Source: Leptospira gomenensis
Lineage (GTDB): Bacteria; Spirochaetota; Leptospiria; Leptospirales; Leptospiraceae
Length of the DNA: 64,000 bases
Assembly: GCF_004770155.1 (NCBI RefSeq)
Contig: NZ_RQFA01000037.1
Location: 124,001-188,000 of the forward strand
Direction of reading: 5' to 3'
A program made the position numbers and the translations under genes. Below the pieces are notes generated by a model, which worked only from the letters and a program-made list of their open reading frames with translations, did no database searches and was not told the origin of the DNA. Shown here piece after piece: positions 41,759 through 56,542 of this stretch; the stretch's first letter is position 1, and the number at the start of each line of letters is the position of its first letter.

Positions 41759-42808
41759 TTATGGAAAGCTAATATAATCCCAAACAGCCTGTTGTCCGTC
41801 CGTCACGGTGCAATTGTGTTTTTCGTTATCCCCCGACGCGGAACAAAGTTCCGTCGTCAGACGTCTGCTGTTTCCGTACGGAGCGACGCCGGAGTCCGCG
41901 TCGGTAACGGCTCCCGTCATACCGAAGGAATTGAGCCAAACATCCGTAACCTGATCGGGGTCACCGGAAAAATTGGCGACGGGATCTCCTACGTGAATGA
42001 AACCGAAATATCGATCGGATGCGGTCGAACCGGCTTCTCCCAGCCAAGACGCCGGCGCCGAAGAAGCGATGTGATAATCCGAAACGCCGCTGTAAATCGA
42101 AACCCTTCCCAAGGACTTGCGTTTTCCCTGATACGCGGCGTGACCGCTTCCTTGCGAATGTCCTCCTAGGTAGATCCGACTCCAATCCACGTCTCCGTCC
42201 TTCAAAAACTGTTCCCATCCGTCGTTCGGTCGTTGAACCCTAAGATAAAGGAGAAGTTTCAGAAGTCTCCCTTCGACGGAATTGTTTCGGTCCACCGCGA
42301 TCGCGCTCGAACGATTTTCCCCTGTCAAAATCTCTTCACGAACTTCCCCAAAACAATACAAAGACGAAAACGGCCCGGAATTGCAGATAACGTTGATCGG
42401 ATCCGCATTCGGATAAGTGAGACCGATACTGTGATATCCTCGTCTTGCGCCTTCTTCTATGATTTTGGAAACTCCGATCGGATTTCCTCCCGAGCCGGGT
42501 AAAAAAACGGAAAGAAGATTTTTAGGCGCTACCGAAGGCAAGAACATTAAAATCGGCTCGTTGTAGGAACTCAAACAGGAACCTGTATAAACGGGGAGAG
42601 TGAAAATTCTCGTCAAACCGTTGAAGACGTCCACACGCGGAGCCGACGCGGAGGATCCGCAATTCGAGTAATCGGCGGCGGTCGCAAACGCGGAAAGGAA
42701 TAGGATCGAATCGTCGTTTCGTTTTTTTTCTTCGAAACCGAAACAACCCGCGTTGAAAAAAAATAAGATCGATAAAATCGGAACATCAAGGAGAAAGTTT
42801 TTTTTCAT
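41759..42808 (-). CDS. Lipoprotein esterase (GHSQG serine hydrolase)
   Basis: 349 residues from ATG 42808 with GGAG 13 bp upstream; a longer frame to 43057 lies over the SufT gene and is not used. Signal peptide and lipobox FFFNAGC (Cys22). The nucleophile elbow IYLGGHSQGSGHAAYQG and the strand LLSVFLPGSGGNPIG (oxyanion loop) mark an alpha/beta hydrolase; HIGDPVANFSGDP and CTVTDGQQAVW lie in the region of the acid and His. It has several Cys pairs. Resembles the BPSS1187-type predicted periplasmic hydrolases; substrate unknown. Confidence 0.82.
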   Translation of the reverse strand: MKKNFLLDVPILSILFFFNAGCFGFEEKKRNDDSILFLSAFATAADYSNCGSSASAPRVDVFNGLTRIFTLPVYTGSCLSSYNEPILMFLPSVAPKNLLSVFLPGSGGNPIGVSKIIEEGARRGYHSIGLTYPNADPINVICNSGPFSSLYCFGEVREEILTGENRSSAIAVDRNNSVEGRLLKLLLYLRVQRPNDGWEQFLKDGDVDWSRIYLGGHSQGSGHAAYQGKRKSLGRVSIYSGVSDYHIASSAPASWLGEAGSTASDRYFGFIHVGDPVANFSGDPDQVTDVWLNSFGMTGAVTDADSGVAPYGNSRRLTTELCSASGDNEKHNCTVTDGQQAVWDYISFP

Positions 42809-42897
42809 TTTGTCGCGAACGTTTCGCGCCGATCCGACAATCCGTCTATTTTCGTTTTCGGTTCGTCTCGGCTCCGAATCGTTTCCTTTGTGAGAAT

Positions 42898-43221
42898 TTA
42901 ATCGAAAATACCCAGATCCATTTTGGCTTCCTCGCTGGCCATTTCTCTCGGATCCCATTTGGGAACCCAGACCACTTCCACTTGCGCCTCGGAAATCCCT
43001 TCCACACGAAGCGCGTGATCCTGCACCTGTTGTTTCATCTGAGGTCCGGCGGGGCAAGCCATGGAAGTGTAGGTCATATCGATCTTCGCTTTGGAACCTT
43101 CGACCTTGATCCGATAAATCAATCCTAGTTCCGCGATGGAAATACCGATCTCGGGGTCCTCCACCTTTTTTACTTCCTCATAAATCTGTTCTTCGAGCGT
43201 ATTGGTCGGAGCTTCCAACAT
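42898..43221 (-). CDS. SufT-like iron-sulfur assembly protein (DUF59/MIP18)
   Basis: 107 residues from ATG 43221, preceded by AAAGGAG 9 bp upstream. [20 protein letters not shown] is the DUF59 signature with the conserved DPE, and [18 protein letters not shown] holds the Cys used in MIP18-type proteins (normally T-x-x-x-C-P). C-terminal [20 protein letters not shown] is the SufT tail. It helps mature Fe-S proteins. It lies 199 bp after sufU on the same strand, and is probably part of the suf unit or a co-regulated gene. Confidence 0.88.
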   Translation of the reverse strand: MLEAPTNTLEEQIYEEVKKVEDPEIGISIAELGLIYRIKVEGSKAKIDMTYTSMACPAGPQMKQQVQDHALRVEGISEAQVEVVWVPKWDPREMASEEAKMDLGIFD

Positions 43222-43399
43222 CGTAGCGTCTCCTTTTGTTTCCCTTTTTTGGACGTTTTCCGAAAGTCGTTTCGAGACGAATTTTATCGTTCTCGTCCTT
43301 CCGGACGCGATTTCATTCATAAAGAGAAGCGCTTTTTAGGGGAAGAAAATCGTACGAGGGAAAGAGAGGCAAGATGGATTTGGTCGTGGTATAAGTTTT

Positions 43400-43410
43400 G
43401 TAGGATCTCC
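43400..43410. repeat. Variant dispersed word GTAGGATCTCC
   Basis: GTAGGATCTCC is a one-base variant, in the 200-bp gap between SufT and sufU. Another is at 984-994 and one at 59445-59455. Confidence 0.6.
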
Positions 43411-43419
43411 TCGGTTTTT

Positions 43420-45094
<1,675 letters not shown>

Positions 45095-45098
45095 AATG

Positions 45099-45410
45099 TC
45101 AATCCTCCAAGTCCACCTCGATCGAGTCACCCACGATTCGCACCGGATAAACGGGCAAATCTTCTACTGCCGGCATACAAAGCGCTTTGCCCGTTTTGAT
45201 CGAAAATTGCGCTTCGTGTCTCGGACAAGTGATTACGTCTCCGCAGAGCTCCCCTTCCGAAATCGCCTCTCCGTCGTGAGTACAAACGTCCTCGAAGGCG
45301 AATACGGTTCCGTCCAAGGACAGAATCCCGATTCGATTGTATCTCGTTTCAATTACTTTGACTTTCCCGTTTTCGATTTCGGAAAGATTTACTAGTTTTC
45401 GAAAACTCAT
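45099..45410 (-). CDS. Rieske [2Fe-2S] ferredoxin in the suf operon
   Basis: 103 residues. [13 protein letters not shown] (C-x-H) and [18 protein letters not shown] (C-x2-H) are the Rieske cluster ligands; the rest is the NirD/ferredoxin-like Rieske beta domain. It lies between sufD (4-bp overlap) and sufS (4-bp gap). A dedicated small ferredoxin inside a suf operon is seen in other bacteria; it may bring electrons for cluster assembly (inference). Confidence 0.93.
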   Translation of the reverse strand: MSFRKLVNLSEIENGKVKVIETRYNRIGILSLDGTVFAFEDVCTHDGEAISEGELCGDVITCPRHEAQFSIKTGKALCMPAVEDLPVYPVRIVGDSIEVDLED

Positions 45411-46610
45411 ACCGGACCCTCCACCTTTTCGGCGATCAGACGGAAGAGCTCTTCGCGAATCGGTTCGGATTCGATTTCGCCGATGACTTCGCCCAAAAAG
45501 CCGTCCACGATCATTCTTCGTGCCTCGTCTTCGTCGATTCCCCGGGAAGCGAGATAAAAAAGTTGTTCCTCGTCGATTTCTCCGACCGTTGCTCCGTGTT
45601 CACACTTTACGTTTTCTGCATATACTTCCAGTTTCGGAATCGATTCCGCCCTCGCGGTACGGTTCAGAAGAAGATTATTGTTGATCTGGATCGCGTTTAC
45701 GTCCTTGCACGAATCGGGAATCTGCAGATTTCCGGTGAAGATATGATGCGCCTTGTTCCTAAGAGCTCCTCTGTAAAGAATCGAACTTTCTGTGTGACTT
45801 TCCTTGTGAACGATCCTCACTTCGGAATCCTGAAATTCCCGCGCAGCCATCGGAGCCAGACCTAAGACGCGGGCACGCGCGCCTTGACCGGACAATTCCA
45901 CGTTGAGAAGATTTTTCCCCTTGTAACCGCCCGGGGTCACCTTGGCGATCTTTACGTCCGAATCCCGTTTTTGATCGGAGAATATATTCTGAAAATGGAA
46001 TACGGAGGAGCCGAAGGACTCGATCCCGGCGTAGAACAATCTCGTTCCGTCCCCGGAATCAAGCACGGTCAAGCCTTGGAAGAACTTGAGAGTTTCCTCT
46101 TCAGAGGATTCGTATCGTTCCGAAACGAATGCTTTGGAACGATCTCCGATTTTCACGATCGTCAAAGGAAGAATACGATTCCCTTTTTCCTGACGATAAC
46201 GGATTTGTATTTCTTCGGTTAGAGTCCGATCGTTTTCCACCTCGACGTAAAGACCGTGGGTAAAGCAGGAAAGACTGAAAAGGACGAACCATTCTTCATT
46301 CCGCTTTTCGAATATACTTTCCAGAATTCGTATGAAACGTTTCGATTCGTTTTCTGGCAATTCTTCGACCCGGAATATCTTCACTCCTTTCGGTGCGTTG
46401 ATTGTTAGCGCTTCGGATCCCGGAACTTCGGAAAATTCCTCCGGATGGAAGTTGGAGAGGGGCACCTTTCTCCAGGATTCGTTTTCCGATCCCGGTCTGG
46501 ACAATTCCTTAAATCGGGAGAATACCTTTTTGCGGAATTCGGTAATCGTTCGGTGTTCGTTTCCTTCCGCCATTTGTTTGGAGAATTGTGTTTCTAAAGA
46601 CACTTGTTTT

Positions 46611-46630
<20 letters not shown>
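45407..46630 (-). CDS. sufD: Fe-S assembly protein SufD
   Basis: 407 residues. The C-terminal half is the SufB/SufD beta-helix and tail: [39 protein letters not shown] and [20 protein letters not shown]. The N-terminal region [18 protein letters not shown] is typical of SufD. SufB markers (an N-terminal YxxAP-like region and the C405 catalytic Cys environment) are not seen, so this is SufD and not SufB. It overlaps sufC by 20 bp and the Rieske gene by 4 bp. Confidence 0.93.
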
Positions 46631-47378
<748 letters not shown>

Positions 47379-47508
47379 GAAAGCGTCCTTTTTGCGAATA
47401 TCGTCGGGAGCGGCTGATTGGAACGGCGAGCCGAGTTTTGGCGTTTTCCTTTCTCCCTTTGGCCAGTGTTTTTTTTTCCAAGGAGAGATCAATAGGAAAG
47501 AGATATGA

Positions 47509-47765
47509 GGTGTTCCTACGTTTTTCGTTATAGAAACCGACCGGATCGTTTTAGGTGTTCCTACACCAAGACGGACATTCTCGCTAGCAGAACCGGAATG
47601 GAACATAAAAAGCAAAGTCGAGTGAGGAGTTCCTACGCTCCCCGATACCAATAAGACGCAAAACCCAACTCGAACTCTAAAAAAGGAGCTCCTACAAAAA
47701 GTTCTCCTGATTCCCGGAGGTGCACGAAGAACGAATCCCTACCGCCAAAAACGAGGAGTTCCTAC
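47509..47765. repeat. Dense cluster of five dispersed words
   Basis: Five copies within 257 bp, all in the same orientation: 47509-47519 and 47554-47564 (GGTGTTCCTAC), 47626-47636 (GGAGTTCCTAC), 47685-47695 (GGAGCTCCTAC), 47755-47765 (GGAGTTCCTAC). Spacing is 45, 72, 59 and 70 bp, not regular. They fill the gap between sufC and the EAL gene, which has no other gene. Confidence 0.9.
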
Positions 47766-47766
47766 G

Positions 47767-49011
<1,245 letters not shown>

Positions 49012-49163
49012 TTGTTTTCGATTCTCTTAAGTAGAATCTTCGAATGCGGACTCCGGCAAGCAAAATTCCGGACAAAAAGTTCCGAATTCCATAGAAGGGG
49101 AGACTACATTCTTCTTTTTTTTTTCAAACCCTCGGAAAAACTGGCAATCCAAAAGGTACCTTC

Positions 49164-50144
<981 letters not shown>

Positions 50145-50189
50145 ATTATAATTTTCTTTTATAAGAATTCCCGGAGCGAAATCAAAAAA

Positions 50190-51599
50190 TTATTTATCGT
50201 ATCGATTTTTACGGACGTTCCGTGTCTTTTTTGCCGCACCGTTACTTTTCGAAGAATCCTTGTTTTTCCGGGCTTTTTTCGTTTTGAGTTTCGGCCTTAG
50301 GTGCTGAACACTTTCAAAGATCGCCTCCCGAAACGCAGGATACGAATTCAACGCGTTTAAAAAATCGTCCTTACTCAGCGTATAAGCCTGCGTGATTCCC
50401 ATAGAACGAACGGTCGCGGATCTTTTTTCTTCCGTCACCAAAGCCAACTCTCCGAAAAATTGACCCTCCGAAGCGGTCGCGATCGTTTTTCCCTCTTCGG
50501 AAAGGATTTCCACTCGTCCCTCCCCCAAGATATAAAGATTATGACCTATATCACCTTTTCTGAATATAATATCTCCCGGAAGAAAGATTTGATGTTTTAG
50601 GGAGAACACGAGCGCCGAGATAAGCGGAACTTCCGCACCTTTCAAAAAAGGGACTTTGGTCAAAAGCTCCCTATGAAGATGAATCCTCACCTCCCTCTGT
50701 AAGGAAATAGGAAGATCGCTCAACAATTCCTTTTCGTTTTCTCCGAAACCTTTTTCGATCATATAAATATAATAGTCCCGGATTTTAAGACGTAACTCGG
50801 AAGGTAAGTCCCTGGCTTTAAGGAAAGAATCGACTTGGGACATTTTTTTAATACGAGCGGAACGCTCCAAATCCAAATTCCCCAAAATACTCGCGACGTT
50901 ACCGATGATGGTCGCATAAACGGCGGCTCCGATCATCATTACTAAAATGGAATATATTCTCTGTTCGGTAGTGGTAGGAAGCACGTCCCCGTAACCCACG
51001 GTGGCGAGAGTCATGACCGACCAATAAAGGGCTTTGGTATATTCGTGCCATCCGGTTTTTATTCTATCCAGTTGGTCCATATACAACCAACCGATTGCGA
51101 ACCAATGCGCGACGATCGTGATCCAAAAACCTAACAGTCCCAATCTAAGAACGCCCGGGGAAGGTTGAAAAGCGAGATTCAACCTTTCGATAATACCCGG
51201 AATCCGAACCACCTTGACGGTCCGAGTAAGCCCGAAAACCAGAAAAAGATACGGATGAAACGTCAATTCGATTCCGAATAATTTTTGCGCCACCAATTCA
51301 AAAGGCAACGCCGCGACCAAATCGAATAGGAACCAACTCCTCAAATAGCGGGCCGTTCTTTCGCGCCCGAAAGGAAGTCGTTTTCCTCGGATCTGCGCGG
51401 ATTCAGGAGAAAATACGTTCACGAAAATGTCTCCGAAAAAGAGAATATCCACGAGAACGTAGATTCCGCTCAAAGCCAGACCTTTGTCGTAAAATAGAAC
51501 GATACGAAGCGGGGATTCGACCGCCGCAAACAGAATACAAAAGAATATTATAATATCCCAAATTACTCTGAGTTTATTTTCGGTATGAAACGGACTCAA
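50190..51599 (-). CDS. Cyclic-nucleotide-binding K+-type ion channel
   Basis: 469 residues. Six membrane segments with an S4-like basic run ([20 protein letters not shown]), pore helix and filter [25 protein letters not shown] is the potassium selectivity filter. The C terminus has a C-linker and a cyclic-nucleotide-binding domain: [60 protein letters not shown] (phosphate-binding cassette). It should conduct K+ and be gated by cAMP or cGMP. Basic C-terminal tail. Single gene, 142 bp after the chemoreceptor gene end. Confidence 0.93.
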   Translation of the reverse strand: MSPFHTENKLRVIWDIIIFFCILFAAVESPLRIVLFYDKGLALSGIYVLVDILFFGDIFVNVFSPESAQIRGKRLPFGRERTARYLRSWFLFDLVAALPFELVAQKLFGIELTFHPYLFLVFGLTRTVKVVRIPGIIERLNLAFQPSPGVLRLGLLGFWITIVAHWFAIGWLYMDQLDRIKTGWHEYTKALYWSVMTLATVGYGDVLPTTTEQRIYSILVMMIGAAVYATIIGNVASILGNLDLERSARIKKMSQVDSFLKARDLPSELRLKIRDYYIYMIEKGFGENEKELLSDLPISLQREVRIHLHRELLTKVPFLKGAEVPLISALVFSLKHQIFLPGDIIFRKGDIGHNLYILGEGRVEILSEEGKTIATASEGQFFGELALVTEEKRSATVRSMGITQAYTLSKDDFLNALNSYPAFREAIFESVQHLRPKLKTKKARKNKDSSKSNGAAKKTRNVRKNRYDK

Positions 51600-51740
51600 T
51601 GATACCGCCTAAAAAACCGATTCCGAAGGGAGGGCTTTTTATCTTAGACGATGACGGGATTTATTTCCTAAAAGATACGGAAATCTTTTAAAGATTTCGG
51701 ATCGGAATCTCCGAAGAATCGATTCCTTAAGTAGCAAGGA

Positions 51741-53453
51741 TCAAACCGAGAATTTTTCCAGCAAACGTTTTACCCGATCCGATTGTTCATCGATTCTTTT
51801 CGCGCCCGAATCGATATTTTGGGAACCGGAAGAAATCATTTTCGCTCCGAGGGAAAGGTCCCGTATCGATTGTTTGATGGAGCTGTAGGCGTTCTTATTT
51901 TCCAAAGAAGAATATTCCAAATCCGTAATGTTTGAAGCAATCTCGTGCATTTTTTGCGAACAAAGATTCAAACCTGATTCCTGCACGCGCATATCCTCCA
52001 AAAGACGGACGCTAAACCGCGCCATATTGGAAGCGTTCTCCTGAATCATGGAAAAAAAATCGGAGAACTGGTCCATCTCACCGTTCCCTGCTTCGATACT
52101 AGTCCTCGTGAATTCGATCAAATCCGTGATTTCTTTCGTGTTTCTCATCGTATGATCCGCCAGCTGAGAAACCTCGTCCGCTACGACGGAAAAACCGCGG
52201 CCTTGTTCTCCTGCGCGAGCGGCCTCGATGGCGGCGTTTAACGCAAGCATGTTGGTCCGAGTGGAAATTTCTCCGATTTTCACGAGCGATTCCTTAATTT
52301 TCTGAACCGTATCTTTGATCTCGAGAAACGACTTCTGCACACCGTCCACTTTCTCCCTTCCTTTAAACGCGGTTTCGGAGGATTCTTTCGCCTGAAGCGC
52401 GAGCGAATTCAGAGATTCGGTGACTTGAATCAAAGAGGACAGATTTTTCTGAATTTCTTTTTCCAGGTTTCTTAGATGTTCTGCGGAAGTCAAAATCGTG
52501 GAAGTATTCTTTTCTACTAATATACTCAAACGATCGATCAGGTCGGCGACCTTCTGCGAATCGTAGGCTTGTGTTTCAGCCGTCGAAATGAATTCTTTTG
52601 AAACCTTTGAAAACTCCTTACTCGCGGCTTCCGAATTTTCGATGGACATTCGGGCTTCCACGATGATTTCCCGGAGAGAGGTCTCCATCTTCTTAAGAAA
52701 TTCGAGCAACTCCCCCATCTCATCCAAACGATCGATCTCTATTTCGTTTCTGAGGTTACCGTTTTGGATTTCGGACGCGAAGTGGATCGCTTTTTTCAAA
52801 GGAAACATAACGGACAAAATGATAGACCTCGAAAACCAAATACCCGCAACGAGAGAAATGAGCGAAAGCAAGCTGATAGTATATAAGGAAAACGTCAACT
52901 GTGCCTCCGCGACGTCTTCGCTTTTACGGGAATTCGTCGTTTCAAAGTCGATGACTTCTTTGATGGTTTTTCTAAGGGAAGCGCTCAGAGGATGAATTCC
53001 CCTTACATAAAGGATTTGCGCCTCTTGTCGTTTATTCTCTTTACAAAGGGCGTGAATCGTCTCCGCATATTGGGACAATTCTTTCAAACCTTCTTCGAAC
53101 GAACGAATCTTATCCGACTCGCCGGGTTCGAGCGGAAATTCCCGGAACTTTCCGTTGTTCTCCTCGATCTCCCGCAATAAAGCGAGAATCCTTCCGTGTT
53201 CCTCCTCCGAAAGAACGGAATCCACTGTGGAAACTTTGGAGGAAAGTGTAAGTTCGGCCAGAATCAACTTTTCAAGAGTGAGGTTCATCAACTGAAATTT
53301 CGGCTGGGAATTGTCGATCATCGAACGGATCGTTTTTCTGTACACGAACGTGTTGTAGACCGTAAGCGCCGAGGAAAGAATGAACATTCCTATGATCGCC
53401 CCGAAACTAAGACGAAGTCTCGTTTTAATGTCGATGTTGCCGAGTAAGTTCAC
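51741..53453 (-). CDS. Methyl-accepting chemotaxis protein (4HB sensor)
   Basis: 570 residues. TM1 ([19 protein letters not shown]), a periplasmic four-helix-bundle region of about 150 residues, TM2 ([18 protein letters not shown]), HAMP ([20 protein letters not shown]) and a cytoplasmic signalling domain with tip [20 protein letters not shown] and [19 protein letters not shown]. No C-terminal pentapeptide for CheR. The sensor is helical with no haem or metal motif seen. It is 28 bp after the cytochrome c gene, in the same direction as the CCP cluster, so it may sense the redox state or be transcribed with it (inference). Confidence 0.93.
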   Translation of the reverse strand: MNLLGNIDIKTRLRLSFGAIIGMFILSSALTVYNTFVYRKTIRSMIDNSQPKFQLMNLTLEKLILAELTLSSKVSTVDSVLSEEEHGRILALLREIEENNGKFREFPLEPGESDKIRSFEEGLKELSQYAETIHALCKENKRQEAQILYVRGIHPLSASLRKTIKEVIDFETTNSRKSEDVAEAQLTFSLYTISLLSLISLVAGIWFSRSIILSVMFPLKKAIHFASEIQNGNLRNEIEIDRLDEMGELLEFLKKMETSLREIIVEARMSIENSEAASKEFSKVSKEFISTAETQAYDSQKVADLIDRLSILVEKNTSTILTSAEHLRNLEKEIQKNLSSLIQVTESLNSLALQAKESSETAFKGREKVDGVQKSFLEIKDTVQKIKESLVKIGEISTRTNMLALNAAIEAARAGEQGRGFSVVADEVSQLADHTMRNTKEITDLIEFTRTSIEAGNGEMDQFSDFFSMIQENASNMARFSVRLLEDMRVQESGLNLCSQKMHEIASNITDLEYSSLENKNAYSSIKQSIRDLSLGAKMISSGSQNIDSGAKRIDEQSDRVKRLLEKFSV

Positions 53454-53481
53454 TTTGATTCGCAGTTACGCCTAATCGATG

Positions 53482-53841
53482 TTATTTGGACTTCGAGATG
53501 AAATTGATGTAGGAAATCACGTCCCGGATCTGCTCTTCGGACAACTCGTCCTTCCAAGGAGGCATAAACGGGGAACGGTTGACGCCAATTCCGCCTTTTT
53601 TTATGATTTCCTCTTTTTGTTCGTCCGTCAATTTCGTGATCGTCAAATTCGCCGGAGGAGGGACCTTGCCGACCGCCAATCGCCCTTTTCCGTCGGCGGC
53701 TTCGCCGTGACAGAGAACACAATACGTGCGAAATACGATACTTCCGCGGACCGCAGACTTCTCCTTCGAATCCAAAGCCATCACCGAAAAAACGGGAAAA
53801 AGAACGAAAAAATATATTAATATATTAGAATATAGTTTCAT
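53482..53841 (-). CDS. Class I cytochrome c
   Basis: 119 residues from ATG 53841 (TAATG overlap with the cupredoxin gene). Signal peptide (MKLYSNILIYFFVLFPVFSVMA), haem-binding FRTYCVLCHGEAADGKGRL (CxxCH) and the axial Met in RSPFMPPWKDELSEEQIRDV. A small periplasmic electron carrier. With the cupredoxin and CCP genes it forms a redox unit; it may donate electrons to the peroxidase. Confidence 0.93.
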   Translation of the reverse strand: MKLYSNILIYFFVLFPVFSVMALDSKEKSAVRGSIVFRTYCVLCHGEAADGKGRLAVGKVPPPANLTITKLTDEQKEEIIKKGGIGVNRSPFMPPWKDELSEEQIRDVISYINFISKSK

Positions 53842-54158
53842 TATTGCACGTCGATCGTCATTTTCATATCCGGATGAATTGCGCATTGTACGGTGACCTT
53901 TCCCGGCTTTTCGAATTTAACCTTCTGTGTCTGTCCTTTCGGATAAGAACCCAAATCGAAAATTTTCACTGGGGAAAGCGAATATACGTTATGAAAAAAT
54001 GAATCGTAATTTGGGAAGCTCACGACGTCGCCGGTTTTTATTTTGAGGGATTCCACCGTAAAAGCCTTATTTTTCTGACCGACTTCGTGCTCGGCAGCGG
54101 ATAAACCCGCAGCTAAAAGCCCGCACAAGATCGGAACGATCCTTAGTCCTTTGAACAT
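53841..54158 (-). CDS. Cupredoxin (plastocyanin-like blue copper protein)
   Basis: 105 residues. Signal peptide (VPILCGLLAAGLSAA). Type-1 copper ligands: SFFHNVYSLSP (His) and VQCAIHPDMKMTIDV (Cys-x2-His-x2-Met). Typical fold KIKTGDVVSFPNYDS. A periplasmic electron carrier, possible donor for the CCP. Overlaps the cytochrome c gene by one base. 35 bp after the CCP gene. Confidence 0.92.
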   Translation of the reverse strand: MFKGLRIVPILCGLLAAGLSAAEHEVGQKNKAFTVESLKIKTGDVVSFPNYDSFFHNVYSLSPVKIFDLGSYPKGQTQKVKFEKPGKVTVQCAIHPDMKMTIDVQ

Positions 54159-54193
54159 TCAATACTCCTAATTTAAATAAATATATTCTATTA

Positions 54194-55213
54194 TTATCTC
54201 GGCATTTCAGGGATCGAGATAGGCGCCGTCTTACCGTTCAGCGATTTCATGAATTCCACAAGATCGGCTTTTTCTTGAACCGTCAACTTTAGCGCGGACA
54301 TATTCGGATCCAGGTTCAGGGGTTCGTCTCCTCCACGATCGTAATGTTCTACGACTTCTTCCAAGGTCGCATAACTTCCGTCGTGCATATACGGACCGGT
54401 TTTAGCCACGTCGCGTAGGCCGGGAGTTTTGAACGCGCCTTTCATCGCCTTTACCGGAACGAGCGCGAATCTTCCCGCTTCCTTTCGATTGGATTTTAAT
54501 CCTATATTGTGGAATCCGTTATCGGTAAACTGCTCGCCTTGATGACAGGCCACACAATTCGCCTTTGAGTTGAAGAGTGAATACCCCCGCTGCGCCGATT
54601 CTGACATAGCGGTTTTATCTCCTTTTTTCCAAAGATCGTAGGGGGATTCGGAGGATAGAATCGTCCTTTCGAAATTTGCAATCGCCTTTCCGATCGTAAG
54701 CGCGCTGATATCCTCTTTCGGATAGGCTTTGGAGAACAGTTCCCTGTATCCGGGAATATTCTTTAATTCTAATATAAGCTCTTCCATCTTTTGATTCATT
54801 TCGTCGGGTGAAGTGATCGGACCGAGAGCCTGCGACTCGAGGTTATCGGCCCGACCGTCCCAAAACATTTTCGTTCCGTACGCTCCGTTGAGAATCGTCG
54901 GAGTGTTCTTCCCCAGAACTTTCATATTGTGGCCGACAGCCGTTTTCAAACCGTCGGACCAGCCCAGGCCGGGATTGTGACAGGTGGCACAGCTGATCCA
55001 ATTCGATCCGGACAAGATAGGATCGAAAAAAAGCGTTTTGCCAAGAAGAATTCGCTCCGGAGTCGGACGATTGTCCGGCGGATACGGATACGATACGGTC
55101 TCTACGGGCTTTGTTTGATTTTTTAGCGACGTTTCTTTTTTTCCTTCTTCGCAGGAAATAAAAAATAGAATGAAAGATAAGACGGTAATTGGGATGGATA
55201 AGGCTCGAAACAA
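54194..55213 (-). CDS. Di-haem cytochrome c peroxidase (CCP/MauG family)
   Basis: 339 residues from TTG 55213. Two haem sites: SCATCHNPGLGWSDG (first CxxCH) and NCVACHQGEQFTDNGFHNIG (second CxxCH). FKTPGLRDVAKTGPYMHDG is typical of CCP. N-terminal signal with lipobox-like ISCEEG (Cys about 21), so it may be a periplasmic lipoprotein. It reduces H2O2 with electrons from a small redox protein. The start is supported by a GGAG 7 bp upstream, supplied by a dispersed GGAGTTCCTAC word (55224-55214 on this strand). Confidence 0.9.
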   Translation of the reverse strand: MFRALSIPITVLSFILFFISCEEGKKETSLKNQTKPVETVSYPYPPDNRPTPERILLGKTLFFDPILSGSNWISCATCHNPGLGWSDGLKTAVGHNMKVLGKNTPTILNGAYGTKMFWDGRADNLESQALGPITSPDEMNQKMEELILELKNIPGYRELFSKAYPKEDISALTIGKAIANFERTILSSESPYDLWKKGDKTAMSESAQRGYSLFNSKANCVACHQGEQFTDNGFHNIGLKSNRKEAGRFALVPVKAMKGAFKTPGLRDVAKTGPYMHDGSYATLEEVVEHYDRGGDEPLNLDPNMSALKLTVQEKADLVEFMKSLNGKTAPISIPEMPR

Positions 55214-55637
55214 GTAGGAACTCCTCAGAAGTTTTTCAGATCCTTTAGACTTAGAGTATACTGTGAAAATGTTAGTCTCTACTTGGTTTATAACTTGAAA
55301 TATTCCTAATTATAAGTCTAAGGCATTATTCGTTTTAAACTTTTTGTTAAGTGAACGGTAAAATTGGGAGTTCCTACGGTAGGATCGAGGCTATTGCCAA
55401 ATACGGTTTCAGTGCAAAGAAAAAATAAAGTCGCAATCTCTATTACAAAAATATGTTGGAAGGAATTCTAAGGAGTTCCTACATTCGAAATGATCGGCAA
55501 ATTGCCTGCAAAAGAAAACCGGGAACAAAATTAGCTCGAAGAGGAAGAAGCGCAGCTAAAATAGAAACAAAAAAAATTTGCCTGTAATAGAGAGAAAAAC
55601 GTAGGAACTCCCCACCGGCAACTCCTACGAAAAAATA
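55214..55637. repeat. Repeat-rich CCP upstream region
   Basis: 424 bp without a gene between the CCP start and the purQ end. Dispersed words at 55214-55224, 55367-55377, 55472-55482 and 55601-55611, and a half-copy CTCCTAC near 55623. An inverted repeat TAGACTTA (55246-55253) / TAAGTCTA (55313-55320) flanks an AT-rich stretch that probably holds the CCP promoter. Confidence 0.7.
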
Positions 55638-56297
55638 TTACGATCCCAAAATCAAATCGAGGACAACTTTACCATCCTCATCGCCGGTAACGGAATTCAT
55701 TGCACGCTCCGGGTGCGGCATCATTCCTGCGACCTTAAAGTCCTTGGACGTAATTCCCGCAATTGCATCCAAGGAGCCGTTGGGATTTTCACCGGAATAA
55801 CGGAAAAGAATCCTCCCTTCTTCTTCCAATTGTTTCAAAACGTCCGATGTCGCATAATAACAACCGTCGGCATGGGCAATCGGAATTCTCAACTCTTTTG
55901 AAGGATCCAAAGACGCAGTTACCGCATTTCCGGAAGATCCTTTTTTTAGGACAACGGTTTTGCAGATATATTTAAGGGTTTTATTTCGCGTGAGCGCCCC
56001 GGGAAGAAATCCCGCTTCTGTAAGAATTTGAAATCCGTTACAAATTCCGAACAACTTTCCGCCCTTTTCGACGTGTTCTTTGACGGATTTCATCACGGGA
56101 GAAAAACCCGCCATCGCTCCCGAACGAAGATAATCTCCGTAGGAGAAACCACCGGGAAGAACGACCAGATCGTATTTTTTCTCGAGCTGATCGCGATGCC
56201 AAATTCGATCCGTCTCCGCGCCGTACTGATCGCGCAAAACGCGATAGATATCCGCGTCGCAATTGGAACCGGGAAACGTAATTACGGCAACTTTCAT
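55638..56297 (-). CDS. purQ: Phosphoribosylformylglycinamidine synthase glutaminase subunit
   Basis: 219 residues, class I glutamine amidotransferase. [60 protein letters not shown] (nucleophile Cys), and [13 protein letters not shown] with the catalytic His/Glu. Supplies ammonia to PurL in purine synthesis. Overlaps purS by 4 bp. purL is not seen in the window. Confidence 0.97.
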   Translation of the reverse strand: MKVAVITFPGSNCDADIYRVLRDQYGAETDRIWHRDQLEKKYDLVVLPGGFSYGDYLRSGAMAGFSPVMKSVKEHVEKGGKLFGICNGFQILTEAGFLPGALTRNKTLKYICKTVVLKKGSSGNAVTASLDPSKELRIPIAHADGCYYATSDVLKQLEEEGRILFRYSGENPNGSLDAIAGITSKDFKVAGMMPHPERAMNSVTGDEDGKVVLDLILGS

Positions 56298-56542
56298 AAT
56301 TTTTGAATATTAGCGGAATATGTTTCGATCACATGATTCACGAGTATTTTATCGCAGAGACGTTCCACGTCTTTTCTCGCGGCTTCCTCATTCGGAGCGT
56401 CGATTTTAAGTTCAATGTATTTACCGACCCGCACATCCTGCACGGACTTTTCTCCGACTTCGGAGAGAACTTTCTTAACGGTGCTCCCTTGCGGATCCAA
56501 AACGGATTCTTTGAGGACTACTTGGATTTTTGCGATGTACAT
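56294..56542 (-). CDS. purS: Phosphoribosylformylglycinamidine synthase subunit PurS
   Basis: 82 residues. [20 protein letters not shown] and [20 protein letters not shown] are the PurS pattern. It bridges PurQ and the small PurL. Overlaps purC by 25 bp and purQ by 4 bp. Confidence 0.95.
   Translation of the reverse strand: MYIAKIQVVLKESVLDPQGSTVKKVLSEVGEKSVQDVRVGKYIELKIDAPNEEAARKDVERLCDKILVNHVIETYSANIQKL

Noticed and set aside
42809..43057. N-terminal extension of the lipoprotein esterase
   Set aside because: Lies over the SufT gene in another frame and would hide a clear signal peptide and lipobox starting at 42808.
47379..47651. N-terminal extension of SufC (open frame to 47651)
   Set aside because: It is built from intergenic repeat words, has no ribosome binding site, and the SufC family starts at the GTG 47378 with a good SD.
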